This document shows positions 53,101-57,511 of a stretch of DNA of 64,000 nucleotides, in pieces. Origin of the DNA: Panopea generosa. Taxonomy: Eukaryota; Mollusca; Bivalvia; Adapedonta; Hiatellidae. The position numbers and the translations under genes are program-made. Each line of letters starts with the position of its first letter. The stretch's first letter is position 1. Below the pieces are notes generated by a model, which saw nothing but the letters and a program-made list of their open reading frames with translations, was not told the origin of the DNA and did no database searches. The stretch is from the NCBI GenBank assembly GCA_029582155.1, contig CM055896.1, forward strand, positions 24,519,184 to 24,583,183, read 5' to 3'.

Positions 53101-55204
53101 AGAACATCTGTATCTCTGTATCATGAGGATTTTTTACCCTCTTCTGAAAATGTTTGGCATACATGAAAATCTGCGTAACAACTTCTTGTTTACAAATAGT
53201 CAGTCCTTCAAGACCAATTGGTTAGTTGGAAATCACCTTCTTCATGGGTATTTGTATTATTTTTGCACAAATTAACATTTTTTTAACCAGAAAGTTAAAG
53301 AGCTGGGTCCAATTGCTATTTCCTATTTAGAAGCTCCGCCAATTTGGGGGAGTTTTCCCTTGTCTCCCTTTGACCATGTTTCAGCTTTCAGACTAGAGGA
53401 GCAGTAGACATGAAACACAATGTGTGTTCTGGTCTATGTAGATCTGTATGCTTGTACATGGAGATTATTTCTGGTTCTGCATATTCCTTATCTCAAACAT
53501 CTTTCAGGTACATGATGGCAGTGAGTTCACCAAAGCTGAACTATTGATATGATGACATTAGTTTTGCATCAGGATGTGTAACATGAACCACAAGATAGAA
53601 GCAGGCTGAAACTTCTGACAGCTGTGGAGTCTACAACTGTCACTTAATGTAGCAAGGAAAGACTGGTTATCATGGTGAAAAAATAGTAGGTCACATTCTG
53701 TCGGACAAGATATGAAGAATGTGGAGTATAGATGGGAGTCTTTCTTCAATTTGTTTTGCTTTAAATCACCATTGGCAAACACCATCTGGTTGGTGTAGAA
53801 AGAAGTTTGGTAGAATGTACACTCTTCTCTTTACTTTCTACCGCTTTCAGAATTCAATGAAGTGCAATTTGCCCTTTCATAGTGTGTTGCAATCATTTCA
53901 GCAGTTTTAGGATAGGAAATGTTCTTTGTGTAAGTAGTTCTCTAGTTTCATCCAGTAATGGGTTGCTTATATCCGTCATCATGTCGAGTGACTTCAGACA
54001 ACCTACCATTAATCTTATTAGTGCTGATGGGGTTATAGTCACACCAACTGCAGCACCTTTACCTTTGATAACAGCATTGGCTTGTTCGCAAACTTTGTCG
54101 ATTCGATGGTCAAAGCCGAGAATTCCCGACTTGATCAATGTACAATAAAATGTTCACATATGGAACTCCAATTCCAGCTGGAAATGTCCAGGGTTAGGGT
54201 TATGAATTGGAAGCCATGGTGCATAGTTATTGGTAAAAAGAAGGTCACCAGCAGACAGCGCTTGATAATACAAGGAAAAATTTAGTTAACTTGGAATATT
54301 CGGACAAAATTTTCAATTCCATTGGCACTAACTTCCAGAACTAAAATTGTGGATTTGTATTTTGCATATCTCACAACAATCTTCAAAACTACTGTAAAAG
54401 TAAATATTTTTGCTGGGTGAAAATCACTACGTTATATATCGCTATACTCTGAAATACTAATAGCGCTGTGAGACGAGCTATATATTTTAGAGGATGAATT
54501 TCATTTTATGGTAGAGTGTAATTTATATAATAACTTAAGAAAATGTTTTATTCCAAGTCATTACTGCAAAAGACCAAATATGCAAGAACTTTTTAATAAT
54601 GATAAAGTATGGATTATAAAAAATCTAGGAATGTTTATACATAAAGCTTTTGACCTTAGAACCAGTAGTTTGTAAAACAATGTGCGGAATCAATAATATG
54701 AACTTTTAAAACAAAATTTTAATGTCACTTGGTTGTAAAATTTAACCAAGCAATTATATTATGTTTAGAAGGTAACATGTTTCTTTAGGTTCGTCTTGTT
54801 ACAGCCAGTGACAAAATCAACTACATGTATATGGAGATATGAACTTAATAATGAAATCTAGATTTCACAGGGATCTACCTATTTACGCATGTTTTATTCA
54901 ACAAAACACTAAGCAATTCTATAACAAACACTCAAATTATTTTTTTTATTAATAATTGTATTCATTTCATGATTTTCTTACTGTAACAATGAAATGACAG
55001 CCATTAAATCATGACAAGATGATGGTAATAAAGGCAACTATTTAGATAAAACTTTACATAAAATAATAAGCAGAAAGACAATAAGACTTTACATACTTGG
55101 CTGGTTGGTTGGTTGCAGGAACAACTTTGGGTGTGACACCAATGGCATTCATGGCCCCAGTCATGGGCACTGCTGGTCTAGGCTTCACCACAGGTACACC
55201 TGGT
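8810..55204 (-). CDS. nek1: NEK1-like serine/threonine kinase, central to C-terminal part (nine exons, partial)
   Basis: Exons in order are 55204-55097, 37727-37650, 36619-36568, 32644-32386, 32044-31913, 24504-24367, 23252-22893, 18375-18222 and 8990-8810. All have AG/GT boundaries and compatible phases, giving 487 codons without a stop. From family knowledge, NEK1 is a cytoplasmic and centrosomal kinase acting in cilium biology and the DNA-damage response. What I see matches its region after the coiled coil: KQKDDILRKLNQK (residues 66-78), RSKWGG blocks (about 93-147), RRQWGKPGETVI (180-191) and LLRTCSEPDLTK (450-461), each with a recognisable vertebrate NEK1 counterpart. The kinase domain (upstream, beyond the right edge) and the far C terminus (beyond the left edge) are absent. 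Introns of up to 17 kb are filled with satellites and transposons. Orthology to NEK1 is inferred from remembered motifs; a related NEK is the alternative. Confidence 0.82.
8991..9365. other. intron edge between exon 9 and satellite
   Basis: AT-rich sequence without repeats or open coding signal, on the acceptor side of the intron that holds the 80-bp satellite. Confidence 0.5.
9366..18170. repeat. 80-bp intronic satellite carrying a consensus 5' splice site
   Basis: Roughly 105-110 tandem monomers of about 80 bp (79-84). Exact 80-bp spacing is visible at 11401, 11481 and 11561. The plus-strand monomer contains AACTTACCTGTACCATGTGT and TTGCTAAAACTGTGCTTG. On the minus strand, the sense strand of nek1, it reads ACAG|GTAAGTT, a perfect match to the canonical donor. 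Variants change this to AAGTAAGT or CAGGTTAGT. Local higher-order structure includes a 160-bp dimer (about 10820-11400), a 413-bp duplication (13948 and 14361), a 570-bp duplication (14642-15600) and a block with CTAGGGCCCTAG recurring about 3.14 kb apart (13315 and 16455). It fills nearly all of the intron between 18221 and 8991. Short periodic open frames on the minus strand are by-products. Confidence 0.93.
18222..18375 (-). CDS. nek1: nek1-like exon 8 of window (acidic)
   Basis: Acceptor TGTCTTATAG and donor CAAGG|GTAAGAG. It starts with AA, completing the G of the previous exon (Glu), and ends with GG. The 50 internal codons begin STSQPEFVKREGAGNLFEKV and continue into a Glu/Lys-rich stretch, VELEEEEENTADKKEADK. 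It is poorly conserved in sequence but in the acidic linker position expected for NEK1. Its real donor faces the array of donor-like monomers 50 bp downstream. Confidence 0.78.
18655..18895. repeat. dispersed element fragment
   Basis: Starts at GAATAGGGTTTTACGGCG and runs through ATTCGCCGCCAACAGG. This motif resembles a common molluscan interspersed repeat as I remember it. It is nested in the family A element. Boundaries are approximate and the class is unknown. Confidence 0.35.
19154..19173 (+). repeat. G20 homopolymer in a G-rich tract
   Basis: An uninterrupted run of 20 G sits within a longer G-rich stretch (19134-19180). It can form G-quadruplexes and is prone to length errors in assembly. 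Confidence 0.9.
19575..19890 (-). repeat. tRNA-derived SINE with conserved central domain
   Basis: Read on the minus strand, 19890 back to about 19800 is a good tRNA-like head: A-box region TGGTCTGGTGGTAGAGTGG and B-box GGGTTTGATCCCC. The distal end on the plus strand starts GGTGTTTAGCGTCGCTTTC and continues TTTTTCAGTCATATCGCG. This resembles the central domain shared by MetaSINE-type elements of bivalves, as I remember it. A 1-base difference in the box does not support function. It is nested in the family A element. Confidence 0.65.
19953..20996. mobile_element. TIR element with TA target duplication
   Basis: Inverted ends CCATAAATCTCTGCTTATAA and, reversed, CCATAAATTTCCAATTATAA, both continuing into AACGCA and flanked by TA. 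Removing it rejoins the host repeat TTGAATAATA-CATAAAAT, matching the uninterrupted host copy near 21280. It has no transposase frame, so it is a non-autonomous Tc1/mariner- or pogo-type element by target site (inference). It contains a fragment (about 20785-20830) similar to a monomer of the 80-bp satellite. Confidence 0.7.
20785..20830 (+). repeat. solitary 80-bp-satellite-like fragment
   Basis: ATACATCAAAGGGTTTG-TAAACTGTG resembles the satellite variant CATCAAGGGGTTTGCTAAACTGTG found at 12130 and 17770. It lies inside the TIR element, outside the array and on the other side of exon 8. Confidence 0.55.
22020..22240 (-). repeat. SINE relic with one minisatellite-like unit
   Basis: ACACATTACAGGTTATAAAT and GGCATCTAGTTTTATTG match the 53/54-bp monomer of 5576-7560 (ACACATTACAGTTGTATATG, ACATCCAGTTTATTGG). 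This is followed by ATTTGCAAGTAACTAGAAAA and an inverted B-box-like GGGCTCAAGCTCATGACC, the same order as at the right end of the minisatellite. It looks like the unexpanded ancestor form. Confidence 0.55.
22893..23252 (-). CDS. nek1: nek1-like exon 7 of window (Ser/Lys/Pro-rich)
   Basis: Acceptor GTGTCTTCAG and strong donor TTTG|GTATGT. It is 360 nt in length, in phase with its neighbours. The product begins ENTGTNQTLTLSAS and has a low-complexity polar stretch, then EIVLEVKEESPTKLSSQSEK, then a proline/lysine block with PEKPLLFPKPVLLPKPD. No folded domain is evident; it is probably a disordered linker. Reading through the donor would reach a stop 14 codons on, so splicing is needed. Confidence 0.8.
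23453..24125. mobile_element. TTAA-flanked TIR element
   Basis: TTAA occurs on both sides (23449-23452 and 24126-24129). Terminal repeats are AGGGACACACAGCA on the left and, reversed, ACGGATACACAGCA on the right. The interior is AT-rich and non-coding, 673 bp. A TTAA target is typical of piggyBac-type transposition, but the terminal bases are not the usual CC-start, so the superfamily is only suggested. Confidence 0.6.
24367..24504 (-). CDS. nek1: nek1-like exon 6 of window
   Basis: Acceptor AAATGTTGCAG and donor AAAG|GTATAA. Length is 138 nt. It encodes GDSIGSPASTDKSPTPSAV and then STITIPKTPIRKGTITIR. It is serine/proline/threonine-rich and has TP and SP dipeptides that could be kinase targets (inference). 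Phase G|GT at the start and G| at the end fit the exons at 31913 and 22893. Confidence 0.78.
24505..25519. other. intron with a degenerate tRNA-like remnant
   Basis: AT-rich intron. A possible inverted tRNA-like SINE relic lies at about 25290-25370 (CCAACCGGCAACCTCTGGC). Nothing else was recognised. Confidence 0.4.
25520..29345. repeat. 54-bp intronic satellite with 1192-bp higher-order repeat
   Basis: About 70 copies of a 54-bp monomer read as TTATTGCTAGCTATGGTGAC plus TTCTCCCAATGTAAACCC and TTTAAAGCCACTTGA. Exact 54-bp steps are visible from 26401. Monomer types (AATGTAAACCC against AATGGAAACCTCTTGAAAG) are arranged in a pattern duplicated 1192 bp apart (26075-27266 and 27267-28458 approximately). 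Because 54 is a multiple of three, both strands show open frames with an 18-residue period (for example KGFTLGEVTIASNKSSGF). These do not start or splice like a gene and are broken repeatedly. It lies in the nek1 intron between 31912 and 24505. Confidence 0.93.
29346..30602 (+). mobile_element. hairpin-ended element, family F, 167-bp tandem core
   Basis: About six diverged units with the block GTGACCTTGACCTTTGAGG, the last three at 167-bp spacing (30007, 30174 and 30341). A GGACGGACGAACG tract follows, and then a near-perfect palindrome, GTGGCTAAATTTTAG and AAAATTTTAGCCAC, at 30563-30592. A second copy with the same order lies at 42437-43390. It is non-coding. Confidence 0.6.
30603..31122. 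other. AT-rich intron segment
   Basis: No feature recognised apart from A/T-rich tracts. Confidence 0.4.
31123..31850 (+). mobile_element. hairpin-ended element, family A, intact ends
   Basis: Left end CAAAAGGCCCAAGAGGGCCT forms the hairpin AGGCCC-AAGAG-GGCCT. The right end has a GACGACGGACGACGGAC tract, the hairpin CTGGC-TTTTG-GCCAG and the terminal TAGAGCTAAAA. It is about 730 bp and has no open frame of note. The 3' hairpin followed closely by CTAA is reminiscent of Helitron 3' ends (CTRR). This is the best complete family A copy in the window. Confidence 0.6.
31913..32044 (-). CDS. nek1: nek1-like exon 5 of window (QWGKPGETV motif)
   Basis: Acceptor AATATTTTCAG and donor TCAG|GTAAAT. 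Length is 132 nt. It encodes TSARDRVIMNPDVRRQWGKP and then GETVINALQGVPL. The RRxWGK block followed by a hydrophobic helix-like segment corresponds to the RRAWGKSPTDSVLKIL region of vertebrate NEK1. This is the most diagnostic of the exons together with exon 9. Confidence 0.85.
32386..32644 (-). CDS. nek1: nek1-like exon 4 of window (three RSxWG repeats)
   Basis: Acceptor GTTTTTTTCAG and donor GGAAG|GTGTGA. It has 86 codons plus one base. It holds two near-identical 25-residue repeats (ESARSKWGGAGVEIKFAQVT and EPARSKWGGSGADIKFAEHT, each followed by an EEP block) and a third diverged copy (ESARSQWGEGMGINLGKLT). Vertebrate NEK1 has a single similar block (KKWEAGGQLVIPLDELTL), so this is a tandem expansion within one exon. 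Function unknown. Confidence 0.85.
34306..35465 (+). mobile_element. hairpin-ended element, family B
   Basis: Left end CAAGAGCACCGCAAGTGGGT with hairpin GCACC-GCAAGT-GGGTGC. The right end is a GACACCGACGAAGCCAGGG tract, then a TCTTTG/CAAAAAGA stem, then GAGCTAAAAA, the same terminus as family A. The interior contains two copies of a module with GGTAACAAAGTTGAAATGGG and a G-rich tract. Non-coding. Confidence 0.55.
34773..34825 (+). repeat. G-quadruplex-prone tract
   Basis: At least six runs of three or more G within about 50 bp (GGGCGGGGATGGGTGGGGGA and GGGTGGGGGGAGGG). It is on the strand opposite to nek1 transcription, so the nek1 pre-mRNA would be C-rich here. Confidence 0.7.
36568..36619 (-). 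CDS. nek1: nek1-like exon 3 of window (short, DILRKLNQK)
   Basis: A 52-nt exon with acceptor TTTATTGCAG and donor AAAAG|GTAAAA. It encodes TPMQKQKDDILRKLNQK, matching the KREILRRLNENLK segment of vertebrate NEK1. It is basic and probably helical. It joins the previous exon through a split Lys codon. Confidence 0.8.
36676..37470 (+). mobile_element. hairpin-ended element, family C, in a nek1 intron
   Basis: Left end CAAGAACTAGAAATGCGTCC with stem GTCC-ATG-GGAC. Right hairpin CCCCCATT-GAA-AATGGCGGGG followed by ACATAAAA. The interior has two to three copies of a ~155-bp module (AGAGGTCGGAAACCRTC then CACCTAATTAATATG). Non-coding. It lies between exons 3 and 2. Confidence 0.6.
37650..37727 (-). 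CDS. nek1: nek1-like exon 2 of window (TPKVV motif, copy 2)
   Basis: A 78-nt phase-symmetric exon; acceptor TTTTGTTTCAG and consensus donor CAAA|GTAAGT. It encodes TPAMTGILGAIGATPKVV and then GEEDSRP. The motif MTGxxxAIGxTPKVV is shared with the exon at 55097, indicating duplication. Vertebrate NEK1 has a single VTSALKEVGV-like segment here. Exon loss or gain would keep the frame. Confidence 0.82.
37790..38445. repeat. 46-bp tandem array upstream of exon 2
   Basis: About 14 near-identical 46-bp units, for example CCTACCATAGCTGTAGACAA; 46-bp spacing is read from 37981 to 38027. On the nek1 sense strand each unit contains ATTTTATTGTCTACAG, a pyrimidine-rich acceptor-like sequence, followed nine bases later by GTATTT. 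The array lies just upstream of the true acceptor of exon 2. Very low divergence points to recent expansion. Confidence 0.9.
38603..38992. repeat. 11-bp minisatellite
   Basis: About 35 copies of ATTGTATCTGC and its variant ATTGTATCTAC. Three units make 33 bp, so plus-strand frames stay open and translate to an 11-residue pattern (LYLHCICIVSA). The 160-codon open frame over this region is an artefact of the repeat. Confidence 0.92.
39161..39428. mobile_element. MITE-like inverted-repeat element
   Basis: Left arm CCTGGACTTAAATTCATCAA followed by AATCTGAGTCTGAGA; the right arm, reversed, starts CCGGACCTAACTTCATCAAT and continues with GAGTCTGAGATT. Short internal GAGTCTGA repeats in both arms. 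About 270 bp and non-coding. Confidence 0.6.
39480..42430. repeat. intronic blocks duplicated elsewhere in the window
   Basis: Three segments have second copies. 39480-39610 resembles 54870-55010 (TACCTGCTTACATATG, CAATGAAATGACAGCC). 40080-41750 resembles 46300-48110 (GACTTCTTGATTTGTCACAG, GGAGCTTATGCATATCATTC). 41930-42310 resembles 55725-56210 (GGCATACTTTAAGAGCTATT). Within the second lies a tRNA-like relic (41340-41450). No exon was found. Confidence 0.6.
42437..43575 (+). mobile_element. hairpin-ended element, family F, second copy
   Basis: The same tandem core as 29346-30602 (TGACCTTGACCTTTGAGG, ATGCATGACAAAGTTACAGG), the same palindrome GTGGCTAAATTTTAG/AAAATTTTAGCCAC at 43337-43366 and the same CCACATAAAAGCT. 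It continues to a second terminus near 43545-43575, with stem CCCAAAAA/TTTTTTGGG and GACATAAAA, like family C. GTGTCTAG/CTAGACAC inverted repeats are at 43400 and 43475. Confidence 0.55.
43576..44102 (+). repeat. ~165-bp tandem module, left half of a split element
   Basis: Three diverged units, each with TTTGRTGACTGG, AGTTTCA-TCAAATACAT and a trailing ACTTTAACCAG. It ends CGCTGATGCCCGGGTGATTA. The expected continuation, GAGTAGAATAGCTAAAA, is found at 46137 beyond the MULE. This marks it as a hairpin-type element split by the MULE insertion. Confidence 0.55.
44578..45258 (-). pseudogene. MULE transposase remnant, second exon
   Basis: Starts after acceptor TATATTTCAG at 45259 with GCFYHLTESTWRRVQAEGLQ, the conserved block following the second catalytic Asp in MULE transposases. 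It continues AEGVRNFCGMLDALAFLPVE. An in-frame TAG follows VQDGMRVL, and further stops occur. Later homology (EYFDSNYVSGQY, DAALVETKLYSYQQG, KRTRRATVIHQ) is in changing frames. It is a decayed, non-functional copy. Confidence 0.72.
45301..45373 (+). mobile_element. tRNA-sized retro-insertion with 25-bp target duplication
   Basis: A 73-bp insert containing an A-box-like GGTTCAGGGGTAGAGTGTC and an anticodon-arm-like GGACTCTGGATCC (CTG in the loop position, as for tRNA-Gln). It is flanked by AATGACATTAGACAAACCAA (45276-45300) and AATGATATTAGACAAACCAA (45374-45398), 23 of 25 bases matching. It lies in the intron of the MULE transposase. The T-arm is degenerate, so it is a retropseudogene or minimal SINE. 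Confidence 0.6.
45563..45885 (-). pseudogene. MULE transposase remnant, first visible exon
   Basis: Encodes DTWFMDGTHSTALPSFPN and SAAYALLPSKLQEVYEECF. The DGT is the first catalytic Asp context of the MULE DDE domain and AYALLPxK is typical of the family. A one-base frameshift near 45636 precedes DYEVAIHNEFRSVI, the second Asp block, which then reaches donor ACAG|GTCAGT at 45562. The N-terminal zinc-finger region is missing; the TIR begins about 40 bp upstream. It is an internally deleted element. Confidence 0.75.
46137..46299 (+). repeat. right-hand remainder of the element split by the MULE
   Basis: Begins with the second target copy GAGTAGAAT followed by AGCTAAAAG, a terminus of the GAGCTAAAA/TAGCTAAAA type. 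The rest is AT-rich intron. Confidence 0.5.
46300..48110. repeat. second copy of the 40080-41750 block
   Basis: Collinear with 40080-41750 from TTTGCTAAATGAATTTG through GACTTCTTGATTTGTCACAG to AGCTTATGCATATCATTC. Copy one has about 400 bp extra (40440-40860), and this copy has an expanded ATT microsatellite at 46850-47145. Moderate divergence indicates an old duplication or a low-copy transposable element. Confidence 0.65.
46850..47145. repeat. (ATT)n microsatellite, interrupted
   Basis: Long runs of ATT/TTA with ATC interruptions. The Asn-rich open frame on the minus strand is an artefact of this. Confidence 0.92.
48455..49195. repeat. dispersed repeat, three diverged tandem units
   Basis: Modules with TTTTTTAGGCCC, TAAAGGACCCATA, ACCATTTGTTTCCCATTGCT and GAATTTGACTGTTTTGGC recur at about 48545, 48700 and 49015. 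The left end carries the GAGTGCACTC palindrome seen at 1-74. No coding signal. Confidence 0.6.
49433..50357. mobile_element. pogo/Tigger-like TIR element, non-autonomous
   Basis: Left end CAGTTGATACTCACCAACTC and right end, reversed, CAGTCGAATCTCGTTATTTC, each flanked by TA. Both continue in TTCGAAWT-rich subterminal sequence. About 925 bp, with no transposase frame. CAGT-start TIRs with a TA duplication are typical of pogo-type Tc1/mariner elements. Confidence 0.65.
50662..52442. mobile_element. pogo-like TIR element containing a nested hairpin-ended element
   Basis: Left end CAGTAGAACTTCGATCGCTC and right end, reversed, CAGTAGAACTTCAATAGCTC, 17 of 20 identical and flanked by TA. A family D element (51212-52022) is inserted in the middle, leaving about 970 bp of the original. 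No intact transposase. Confidence 0.72.
51212..52022 (+). mobile_element. hairpin-ended element, family D, 147-bp tandem core
   Basis: Left end CTAGAGCTATCACTGAAGGT (stem ATCAC/GTGAT). Right end ATACCCCCTCAAACTTTG closes a TACCCCC...GGGGGTA hairpin and ends in TATAA. The core is four to five units of 146-147 bp (CATTGTATGAAGTTTGATG at 51421, 51568, 51715 and 51861). The flanking bases are A and T, with no target duplication. A second copy is at 57512. Confidence 0.7.
52860..54290 (-). pseudogene. decayed coding remnant of a mobile-element-type gene
   Basis: On the minus strand several frame-shifted stretches look coding: SGILGFDHRIDKVCEQANAV then KGKGAAVGVTITPSALIRLM (54130-53920), and HSFTDCDVVSF near 52960. 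The latter recalls the FHxFTGCDT motif of a multicopy gene family common in mollusc genomes, from memory. Many stops and frameshifts are present. The family is not firmly identified. Confidence 0.35.
54472..54675 (+). pseudogene. LINE 3' coding remnant
   Basis: An open stretch ending in TAA encodes EDEFHFMVECNLYNNLRK and then LGMFIHKAFDLR. This resembles the HFxxxCPxYxxLR zinc-knuckle-like tail and the final helix found at the C terminus of LINE-type reverse transcriptases in molluscs. The RT core upstream is absent, giving a 5'-truncated copy as is usual for LINEs. Confidence 0.55.
55097..55204 (-). CDS. nek1: nek1-like exon 1 of window (TPKVV motif, copy 1)
   Basis: A 108-nt phase-symmetric exon with acceptor TCCATTGCAG and donor CCAA|GTATGT. 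It encodes PGVPVVKPRPAVPMTGAMN and then AIGVTPKVVPATNQPA. Its MTGxxxAIGxTPKVV block repeats in the exon at 37650. The upstream exon that supplies the first two bases of its first codon must lie further right; none was recognised up to 64000. Confidence 0.8.
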
Positions 55205-55454
55205 CTGCAATGGACACTTTTATAAAAATTACTATTACAAAATGGTCATTTATAAAGGAAGGTGCCTTTAATAGAAATTTTACAGTAGGAGTGGAAGGAA
55301 ACGTGCATGCTTCAATTACTTGTAAGTTCTTGTTTAAACAAGTTTGTGTGAGTTTTAGACAAAATGCACTGTGTTTGTTCGCTTGAATATTTGGCATCAC
55401 TTTTATGCCATCAAGGGCTAACAGACAACTCTTTCTGGAAAGTTAACCAGTACT

Positions 55455-55660
55455 CGAGCAGTACTCAAGCACACCCATCTTTGCAAGTAATTGATAACTT
55501 TCCCACTTGAATCAGCGGTGAGAGAAGTAAAACATTGAGAGGCAATGTCGTACATATATCAATCATCACAGAGACTGTGGCTGGGTGGGGATTCAAACTC
55601 ATGATCCCTGGATTAATAGTCAGACGTGCTACTGACTGAGCTACAGAACCTTAACTGTTC
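55455..55660 (-). repeat. tRNA-derived SINE, minus orientation
   Basis: Body GCAAGTAATTGATAACTTTC then CCACTTGAATCAGCGGTGAG. The inverted B-box GGGATTCAAACTCATGATCC and the inverted A-box TACTGACTGAGCTACAGAAC follow. It is the best-preserved copy of the family seen at 305 and 5056. Confidence 0.75.
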
Positions 55661-55724
55661 AAGTTCCCCATAATTGTGCTCAGTTTGCATTCTGTTTACA
55701 CTCTGTTTGCGCACACTTAATTAA

Positions 55725-56210
55725 AGATGATTTCTATAGTTTTTCACGCACATCAATACCGCTCACAAAGGGAAGCAACCTCTGCCAATTTGTCGTAATG
55801 TTTTCACAGCTCGGTTGATAATGAAAAAACAATGAAGGACGTGAAAGGGCGGTTACAATAAAGGCAAAAACAAAGATAAAACAGGTAAAAGTATGATCAG
55901 TACTAATCTATGAGAGAAGTCTCTGCCACCACGCAGTACTTTACTACAACTGACTCTTGTATTGTGTTCATTACATAAAATTTGCATACCGGTATAAAAT
56001 AATTGTTTAAAGCAATTGATCCTGGATATAAAATATTATAGAAATTGTTATACAAAAATGTTCATTTAGTATAAAAATGTTATTTTTGCAAATGCAGTTT
56101 AGTTTAACATTGGCATACTTTAAGAGCTATTTTTTTTCTAATTATGCAGTAAAGTGTATTTTTTAATTTTATTTTTCATTATAATGGATATCAGGGTGAG
56201 TATTTTTGAG
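55725..56210. repeat. second copy of the 41930-42310 block
   Basis: Shares ATAGTTTTTCAYGC, CACAAAGGGAAGCAA, TACTACAACTGACTC and GGCATACTTTAAGAGCTATT in order with 41930-42310. Non-coding. Confidence 0.55.
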
Positions 56211-56234
56211 ATTTTACTATTTCAAGATATTAAA

Positions 56235-56420
56235 CAAGAGGGCCAGAATGGCCCTATATCGCTCACTTGAGTCATCAGGCAATATGAACCTTAGTGTGAA
56301 ATGATTTTTTGACTTTTCACAAGAGCCATATATGGGAAACAGGCTTCTGGCAGTTTTTTTTAGGAACTGCGACAGCTTGAACAATCTTGGAAAGAAATTA
56401 TCCGATTTGGACAATTCAAT
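56235..56420 (+). mobile_element. hairpin-ended element, family E, left-end fragment
   Basis: Starts CAAGAGGGCCAGAATGGCCC (stem AGGGCCA/TGGCCCT) and continues ATATCGCTCACTTGAGTCATC. The right end was not found. It is the same end design as families A and B. Confidence 0.5.
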
Positions 56421-56716
56421 TATTAACTGTATGCATATTTGTATTAGTTCTGATTAAATACTAGATGTAAACAATTTTAAATATTGTTTTCGTATTCCTT
56501 GTAAAACCTACAATTTACCCCAAAATTCAAAGATATATATATTGTTGAGGAGGTAATTACAAAAAAACTATATGATAACTTGTATTTTTTATTCAAAAAT
56601 CTTCCTCAGGGAAGTAACCATATTACACAAGTTCAATTTAATTCACTCAATATTTAATTTTTGGCCACCTGGCCTTTATCAAAAATTGAAAAAAAGTTAA
56701 GAGACTGGTTAACAAA

Positions 56717-57511
56717 ATGTACAGGGTCTGGGTCATATCAAAAGAAATGCAGGCATACCTTATTCCAAGATACCAGAGGGCAGGTAAATTAAATGGCAAC
56801 CCTAAACTACATAAACCAGATGCACCATTCAGAGCCATTGTCAATGGTATAAACACACCAACTGAAAATTTAGCACAGGTAGCTGAATATGAACTAAATG
56901 AATATGTCAAACAGTCACCTAGTTATTTACGGAACACTTCTGATTTTCTACAGAAGCTTACGCTGATTGAAAAACCCATCCCAAGTGAGACTATACTTTT
57001 CTGTTTTGATGTTTGCAAGCTTTATCCATCAGTACCAAAAAGTGAAGGCCTTCAAGCATGTGATGAGGGGTTGGCAAAACGATCAAATCCAACTATTCGG
57101 ACTGGATATGTCCTACAAATGATGGAAACTGTACTTGACAATAACAATTTTGTTTTAGGAGACAAACACTATATAAAAACTGATGGGGTTGCAATAGGTT
57201 CAAGATTAGGAAAAAGTTTTGCATGCAGCTATATGTGGAAATGGGACGAGCAACTGTTGAACTTTGAGATACAGTCATTGTTCTACAAAAGCTTTATTGA
57301 TGATGGCTTTTGGTTGTGGACAGGTGGGATTGATAAGTTAAAGCAATTTGCTTTATTTGCAAATAACATACATGTAAACATAAAAGTTGAACTTAGGTGG
57401 AGTTGTCATCAAATTGAATTTCTAGACACACTGGTAAAGTTGGAAAATGGCCACATTCATACAGAACTGTACAAGAAACCATCAGATAAACAACTTTATC
57501 TACAGAAAAAA
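56717..57511 (+). pseudogene. Penelope-like reverse transcriptase, RT core (interrupted)
   Basis: An open frame of about 265 codons with RT motifs in order: GNPKLHK (27-33) and FRAIVNGI (38-45), CFDVCKLYPSVP (96-107) with the first catalytic Asp, GVAIGSRLG (157-165), FIDDGFW (193-199) as the catalytic DD box, IEFLDTLV (233-240) and ELYKKP (250-255). This pattern is that of Penelope-like elements. The start Met is arbitrary; an in-frame stop lies 30 bp upstream and the N-terminal part is missing. The frame is cut at 57511 by a family D element and resumes at 59412. No GIY-YIG endonuclease domain is visible. Confidence 0.8.
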
